Shown piece after piece: positions 7,644 through 9,713 of a stretch of DNA of 9,713 nt. Made by a program: the position numbers and the translations under genes. The notes beneath the pieces are model-generated. The model saw nothing but the letters and a program-made list of their open reading frames with translations. It ran no database searches and was not told where the DNA came from. The stretch is from Cyanobacteria bacterium RUI128 (GTDB lineage Bacteria; Cyanobacteriota; Vampirovibrionia; Gastranaerophilales; Gastranaerophilaceae). Location of the stretch: assembly GCA_024695725.1 (NCBI GenBank), contig JAILHQ010000124.1:1-9713 (forward strand). The letters run 5' to 3'. The first letter of the stretch is position 1. Every line of letters begins with the position of its first letter.

Positions 7644-7691
7644 ACTATCCCCTTCATAAGTATAACCACATACTTTACATACAAATTTCAT
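7638..7691 (-). pseudogene. Truncated rubredoxin-like gene (N-terminal 17 residues)
   Basis: On the minus strand, a GGAG ribosome binding site seven bases before ATG 7691 opens a frame reading MKFVCKVCGYTYEGDSL and then a stop. The CxxCGYxYEGD pattern is the first iron-binding knuckle of rubredoxin and of the rubredoxin domain of rubrerythrins. In the family the frame should continue to a second CPxC(G/K) knuckle about 20-30 residues later. Instead the frame enters the GGTGCAAA hairpin repeat (copy A), whose TAG stops it. The remnant cannot make a working iron site. It reads as a gene cut by repeat insertion or by recombination at the tRNA end of the insert. No strong promoter was found upstream. 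Confidence 0.6.
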
Positions 7692-7859
7692 ATAATTTCT
7701 CCGGATTGTTAATTGTAAAATATATTGTACCATAAAATATTCTAGAAATTATATTATGGATTAAAGAAAAATCATTTATGCACATAATATATTAGTGAGA
7801 TTAGTATTAGCGTAAATCTCTTCTGTCATTACCGTGCCTCTGCTTTATTAAATTATATC
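7692..7859. other. AT-rich spacer between the rubredoxin remnant and the hemolysin III gene
   Basis: No gene is supported here. It contains the ribosome binding site of the truncated frame (GGAG on the minus strand, 7699-7702), a TTCTAGAA octamer at 7740-7747, and a six-bp hairpin GAGATT/AATCTC (7797-7820) lacking the U-run of a standard terminator in either direction. A clear terminator for the minus-strand hemolysin III gene is therefore not visible. Confidence 0.4.
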
Positions 7860-8486
7860 TTAAACAGCTTTTAAAATCTCCATTATTGAAAAATAATGAG
7901 ATATTGCACCTAATAGTACAAAAATATGCCATATACTGTGTGAATATTTCTTTTTTGATAGGTAAAATATACACCCAGATGAATAAAAGAAGCCTCCTAA
8001 TAATAAATACCAAACTGCTAAATGGCTTGCATGTGTCCATATTGAATAAAATAAAAATAAACATAACCAACCCATAACCAAATATAATCCTGTTGATAAA
8101 TATTTGAATTTTAATGTAAGACAAGAATATATAATACCCGATATTGCTAAATACCAAATCATAGACATTAACGCAACAGAAAGAGGGAATTTAACAGTTA
8201 ATAAAAGTACTGGTGTATATGTTCCTGCAATAAGCATAAATATTGCACTATGGTCTATTTTTCTAAACACCTTCTTTGCAGTTTCGTTTACCATTGCATG
8301 GTATAGTGTTGACGATTGAAATAATATGAACAGTGTTGCACCGAATACTGCAGTAGAAGCCGCCTCTATCGAAGTTTTAGAATTTACTGCAAGCATAACT
8401 ATTGCATAAATTGAAAATAATGCTCCAAGAGAATGCGTAAAAGCATTTAAAAACTCTTCTTTAGGCGTGTACATGTTTTCTTCCAT
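7860..8486 (-). CDS. Hemolysin III / PAQR-family integral membrane protein
   Basis: This 208-residue protein is almost wholly hydrophobic, with about seven membrane helices, the standard size for bacterial hemolysin III (YqfA/TrhA-like) proteins related to the adiponectin and progestin receptors. Family residues are all present: ExxNxxTH (E11-H18), SxxxH (S59-H63), D78-H79 after 'FRKI', 'IAGTYTP' (86-92), 'HSIWH' (183-187) and H197. In the superfamily the SxxxH serine/histidine, Asp and HxxxH form a zinc site, so a zinc hydrolase-type core looks intact. Roles proposed for bacterial members include membrane-lipid homeostasis; 'hemolysin' is mainly historical. I chose ATG 8486 because AAGGGA lies six bases upstream. 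The longer ATG at 8507 lacks such a site and would sit within about five bases of the predicted transcription start. It is divergent from the MarR gene and probably controlled by it. Confidence 0.92.
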   Translation of the reverse strand: MEENMYTPKEEFLNAFTHSLGALFSIYAIVMLAVNSKTSIEAASTAVFGATLFILFQSSTLYHAMVNETAKKVFRKIDHSAIFMLIAGTYTPVLLLTVKFPLSVALMSMIWYLAISGIIYSCLTLKFKYLSTGLYLVMGWLCLFLFYSIWTHASHLAVWYLLLGGFFYSSGCIFYLSKKKYSHSIWHIFVLLGAISHYFSIMEILKAV

Positions 8487-8505
8487 AAATAATCCCTTCA
8501 AATTC

Positions 8506-8523
8506 ATATTGTAATTACAATAT
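8506..8523. promoter_or_regulatory. Perfect 18-bp palindrome, likely MarR operator
   Basis: ATATTGTAATTACAATAT is a perfect inverted repeat. It has the length and AT-rich dyad form of MarR-family operators (core TTGTAA-TTACAA). It covers most of the -10 box and the expected start point of the minus-strand hemolysin III promoter, so a bound dimer would block RNA polymerase there. The adjacent divergent MarR gene makes autogenous control likely, but binding is inferred. Confidence 0.7.
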
Positions 8524-8547
8524 ATTAAAACAACAACATTATGTCAA
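8519..8547 (-). promoter_or_regulatory. Promoter of the hemolysin III gene
   Basis: On the minus strand, TTGACA (8547-8542, perfect) and TATATT (8524-8519, five of six) are separated by 17 bases. Start is expected near 8512, giving a leader of about 26 bases that holds the AAGGGA ribosome binding site. Its -10 is overlapped by the palindromic operator. Confidence 0.8.
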
Positions 8548-8569
8548 TTAAATTTTATGGTAATATAAT
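8541..8569 (+). promoter_or_regulatory. Promoter of the MarR gene, overlapping the divergent -35
   Basis: ATGTCA (8541-8546, four of six) and TATAAT (8564-8569, perfect) are 17 bases apart. The -35 occupies almost the same bases as the perfect -35 of the opposite promoter, so the two are back to back. Start is expected at about 8574-8577, at or within the ATG, implying a leaderless mRNA. TATGGTAATATAATA (8556-8570) over the -10 resembles a degraded copy of the operator. Confidence 0.65.
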
Positions 8570-8573
8570 AACT

Positions 8574-9044
8574 ATGAAAAAATATGCTTTTAAACTATCA
8601 GACACTCTAATGTCGCAGTTAGAACAAACTGCAAGAATAGAACGTGCTTTGTCTGCTCGTTATTTTAATGAAAATAAGAATTTTGACTTAACATTCAATG
8701 AATTTATTATACTTACATCAATCGACAGAAATCCTGATATACACCAAAGAGATTTGGCAAAAATAGTCCTTTTTGGAACTGCAAACTTAAGTAGGGAATT
8801 AGATAAACTTGAAAGCAAAGGTCTTATTTTAAGAAAGGCTACAATAAAAAATAAACGAGTTGTAAAAACAATTTCTTTAACAGATTTAGGACAAAATAAG
8901 CACGATACGGTTGCTGTTTCAATGAAAAAATATATCAATGAATTGGAAAGTATATACAATAAAGAAGAGTATAAGCAATTCTACAGTTACTTGGAAAGGC
9001 TTCGTAAAAAATTAACCGAATCTGTTGATATGATTTTTGAGTAA
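8574..9044 (+). CDS. MarR-family transcriptional regulator
   Basis: This 156-residue winged-helix regulator probably represses itself and the divergent hemolysin III gene. The N-terminal helix (1-35) and C-terminal helices (115-155) supply the dimer interface. The DNA-binding domain spans about 40-106: 'FNEFIILTSIDRNPDIHQRDLAKIVLFGTANLSRELDKLESKGLI', then a wing 'KATIKNKRVVKTISLTDLG'. The recognition helix is near 69-82. The usual wing pattern RxxDxRDxR is replaced by KNKRVVK, with the conserved Asp missing. An upstream in-frame ATG at 8541 would add 11 residues, but it lies in the -35 box, so ATG 8574 fits the promoter better. No ribosome binding site precedes either start. The gene is visibly AT-rich, with many ATA, TTA and AGA codons compared with the pilus genes, which supports later acquisition. 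The ligand is unknown. Confidence 0.9.
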   Translation: MKKYAFKLSDTLMSQLEQTARIERALSARYFNENKNFDLTFNEFIILTSIDRNPDIHQRDLAKIVLFGTANLSRELDKLESKGLILRKATIKNKRVVKTISLTDLGQNKHDTVAVSMKKYINELESIYNKEEYKQFYSYLERLRKKLTESVDMIFE

Positions 9045-9056
9045 ACCATCTTTTAA

Positions 9057-9090
9057 GTAGGTAGGGTGCAAAAAGGTACGTTTGCACCAA
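9057..9090 (-). repeat. GGTGCAAA hairpin repeat, copy B (inverted)
   Basis: GGTGCAAA (9065-9072) and TTTGCACC (9081-9088) form a perfect 8-bp stem with an eight-base loop. Read on the minus strand, it carries the same CCTACCTAC tail as copy C and differs from it by about one base in the loop. It begins 12 bases after the MarR stop codon and may act as a bidirectional transcript end, although it lacks a proper U-run. Confidence 0.85.
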
Positions 9091-9174
9091 TTTTAGCAAT
9101 TTAAAAAGTCCGTAAAAACGAATTTTCATCTTGGACAGATTCAAGCAAAAAAGTTCTGACTTTGTCTATTTGCC

Positions 9175-9224
9175 CCCACCATTAAATAAAAAAAGAGGTA
9201 AGATTTATTCTTAACCTCTTTTTT
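9175..9224 (+). repeat. Partial tRNA tail plus duplicated 32-bp terminator
   Basis: CCCACCATT (9175-9183) matches the acceptor end of tRNA-Ile. Nine bases later, 9193-9224 is an exact 32-base copy of the terminator at 7568-7599. The bases before it (GTCTATTTGC at 9164-9173) look like a worn version of GTCCATTGC. The order tRNA tail then terminator is the same as after the intact tRNA gene, which points to an older duplication or nested insertion. The hairpin with its six T should still terminate transcripts arriving from the MarR gene. Confidence 0.75.
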
Positions 9225-9247
9225 AATGTTGAATTATGTGAAAACGA

Positions 9248-9370
9248 GAACCACAAAACGAAGTTTTGTTTGGGTTCGAGCGATACCCGAACAGAGTGCG
9301 AAGGGCTTTTCTTTGGAGAAATGAAGTTTCGTAAAAGGAAACCCGTAGTCACGTTTATTGCGAGGGTATC
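9248..9370. other. Strongly self-complementary segment, possible structured RNA or mobile palindrome
   Basis: Three nested or adjacent structures are visible. First, GAACC plus ACAAAAC (9248-9259) pairs with GTTTTGT (9263-9269) and GGTTC (9273-9277) around a GAA loop. Second, GATACCC (9282-9288) pairs with GGGTATC (9364-9370) to enclose the remainder. Inside, GGGCTTTTC (9303-9311) pairs imperfectly with AAAAGGAAACCC (9333-9344), and GAAA (9318-9321) with TTTC (9327-9330). No promoter, frame or known RNA family was recognised. It lies immediately before the right tRNA-tail copy. Confidence 0.45.
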
Positions 9371-9375
9371 AAGAC

Positions 9376-9397
9376 AGTCCATTGCTTCCCACCATTT
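9376..9397 (+). repeat. Right copy of 22-bp tRNA-tail direct repeat (candidate attachment site)
   Basis: These 22 bases are identical to 7544-7565 (part of the T arm, acceptor strand, A, CCA and TTT of tRNA-Ile). No tRNA body precedes them, so this is a tail-only copy, as expected for the distal junction of an element integrated at the tRNA gene. A separate terminator begins at the next base. Confidence 0.75.
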
Positions 9398-9424
9398 AAA
9401 AAAGAGCCGAAAGGCTCTTTTTTT
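9398..9424 (+). terminator. Intrinsic terminator after the right tRNA-tail copy
   Basis: AAAAAAGAGCC (9398-9408) and GGCTCTTTTTT (9413-9423) form an 11-bp stem closed by a GAAA tetraloop, with a T-run. Because it directly abuts the distal tRNA-tail copy, it may be the original terminator of tRNA-Ile, displaced about 1.8 kb by the insert. Confidence 0.85.
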
Positions 9425-9436
9425 GTGTGAAAATTT

Positions 9437-9463
9437 GTCTTTCTGAACGAAGTGAAGAAGCCT
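9437..9463 (+). repeat. Short TCATTCTGA-type intergenic repeat, copy 1
   Basis: GTCTTTCTGAACGAAGTG followed by AAGAAGCC is a variant of the sequence at 9628-9655 (GTCATTCTGAG...GAAGAATCC). Both have the complementary ends TTCT and AGAA and look like REP-type palindromic repeats. The family name is not established here. Confidence 0.5.
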
Positions 9464-9479
9464 GCCATTTTGTATAATT

Positions 9480-9513
9480 TTGGTGCAAACGTTCCTTTTT
9501 GCACCCTACCTAC
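9480..9513 (+). repeat. GGTGCAAA hairpin repeat, copy C
   Basis: GGTGCAAA (9482-9489) and TTTGCACC (9498-9505) form a perfect 8-bp stem, followed by CTACCTAC. It is nearly identical to copy B but in the opposite orientation, so B and C form an inverted pair bracketing 9091-9479. Confidence 0.85.
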
Positions 9514-9533
9514 GCCGCCTGCGTTTTTTTCAT

Positions 9534-9617
9534 GTCATTGCGAGGAGCATAAGCGACGAAGTAATCCCTGAAACTGCAAAGGATTGCCACGAAAATCAAA
9601 GATTTTCTCGCAAAGAC
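9534..9617. repeat. 84-bp REP-like imperfect palindrome
   Basis: GTCATTGCGAG (9534-9544) is the inverted partner of CTCGCAAAGAC (9607-9617), with one mismatch. Inside, GTAATCC (9561-9567) pairs with GGATTGC (9581-9587). A perfect hairpin, GAAAATC-AAA-GATTTTC, lies at 9591-9607. The ends resemble the GTCATTGCGAG...GCAATCC palindromes scattered between genes in several bacterial lineages. It has no coding capacity and would need a transposase in trans if it is mobile. Confidence 0.7.
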
Positions 9618-9627
9618 GTAAACACCT

Positions 9628-9655
9628 GTCATTCTGAGGCAAAGCCGAAGAATCC
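9628..9655 (+). repeat. Short TCATTCTGA-type intergenic repeat, copy 2
   Basis: GTCATTCTGAGGCAAAGCC and then GAAGAATCC carry a small GGC-AAA-GCC hairpin and complementary outer parts (ATTCT/AGAAT). It is the better-preserved relative of the copy at 9437-9463. Confidence 0.55.
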
Positions 9656-9678
9656 AGCCGAACATATTCATATTATAT

Positions 9679-9713
9679 TTGTGCAAACGCTGCGCTTTTT
9701 GACACCCTACCTA
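9679..9713 (+). repeat. GGTGCAAA hairpin repeat, copy D (at the window edge)
   Basis: TTGTGCAAACGC...GCTTTTTGACACCCTACCTA matches the other copies, with one G missing in the left arm and an inserted A in the right arm. Its loop GCTGCGC is closest to copy A. The element may continue past the right edge. Confidence 0.75.

Larger units (their letters stand above)
9045..9713. other. Gene-free, repeat-dense region
   Basis: No coding frame in these 669 bases has a credible start, ribosome binding site or protein pattern. The stretch is filled by hairpin repeats, a tRNA-tail remnant, a duplicated terminator, a second tRNA-tail copy with its own terminator, and REP-like palindromes, each listed separately. 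A weak ACGC/GCGT hairpin followed by seven T (9512-9530) could be a poor terminator. The right edge falls inside another repeat copy. Confidence 0.7.

Noticed and set aside
7797..7820. Terminator for the hemolysin III gene
   Set aside because: It has only a six-bp stem with a 12-base loop and no U-run on the relevant strand.
8487..8507. Longer hemolysin III start at ATG 8507
   Set aside because: It would start within about five bases of the predicted transcription start and inside the operator. It also lacks a ribosome binding site, whereas ATG 8486 has AAGGGA at ideal spacing.
8541..8573. Longer MarR start at ATG 8541
   Set aside because: This ATG forms part of the likely -35 box, so it would not be transcribed from the visible promoter. 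MarR proteins also normally begin near the helix that starts after ATG 8574.
9100..9180. Second, decayed tRNA gene before the partial tail at 9175
   Set aside because: A T-arm-like TTCTGAC can be seen, but no D arm or anticodon arm could be drawn. Only the last bases resemble a tRNA, so I kept it as a tail remnant.
9057..9713. CRISPR array suggested by repeated hairpins
   Set aside because: The repeats differ in orientation and spacing (from about 0.2 to 1.4 kb apart), with no regular 30-40-base spacers and no cas genes.

Overview
The window looks like part of a low-GC, Gram-negative-type (double-membrane) bacterial chromosome. An outer-membrane secretin implies an outer membrane, and the base composition, gene style and intergenic palindromes would suit an uncultured gut lineage such as Gastranaerophilales (Vampirovibrionia, formerly Melainabacteria). 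That assignment is an impression from style only; no marker gene proves it.

Layout. Positions 1-481 hold the start of a minus-strand gene that leaves the window, with weak resemblance to U32-peptidase-like proteins. Positions 742-7435 are one functional block for a type IV pilus / type II secretion machine in two adjacent same-strand units. The first has an acidic-tailed inner-membrane protein with a PilP/GspC-like C-terminal domain and then the secretin, ending in a strong intrinsic terminator (3638-3670). The second has its own extended -10 promoter, then the PilB/GspE assembly ATPase, the PilC/GspF platform protein and a conserved-looking 98-residue protein. A tRNA-Ile(GAU) gene follows at 7486-7562.

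Positions 7563-9397 look like an accessory insert. The last 22 bases of the tRNA region (7544-7565) are repeated exactly at 9376-9397, the usual footprint of site-specific integration into a tRNA 3' end, but no integrase gene is present. The insert is visibly more AT-rich than the pilus block. It carries a truncated rubredoxin-like gene start (7691-7638, minus), a hemolysin III/PAQR-family membrane protein (minus) and a divergent MarR-family regulator. These two share a compact control region with back-to-back promoters and a perfect 18-bp palindrome over the -10 of the membrane-protein gene. A 32-bp terminator sequence occurs both just after the tRNA and at 9193-9224, and the latter copy is preceded by a partial tRNA tail.

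From 9045 to the right edge there is no gene I can support. The stretch is a patchwork of hairpins and repeats: three of the four copies of a GGTGCAAA...TTTGCACC hairpin repeat (the other is at 7610), an 84-bp REP-like palindrome, two TCATTCTGA-type short repeats, and a strongly self-complementary 120-base segment.

How the genes work together. The PilP-like protein should link the inner-membrane platform (PilC) to the secretin, while PilB powers pilin assembly. The pilin, prepilin-peptidase and PilM/N/O-type genes are not in this window. The most unusual material is the tRNA-Ile-bounded insert with its MarR/hemolysin-III switch, and the polyacidic cytoplasmic tail on the PilP-like protein.
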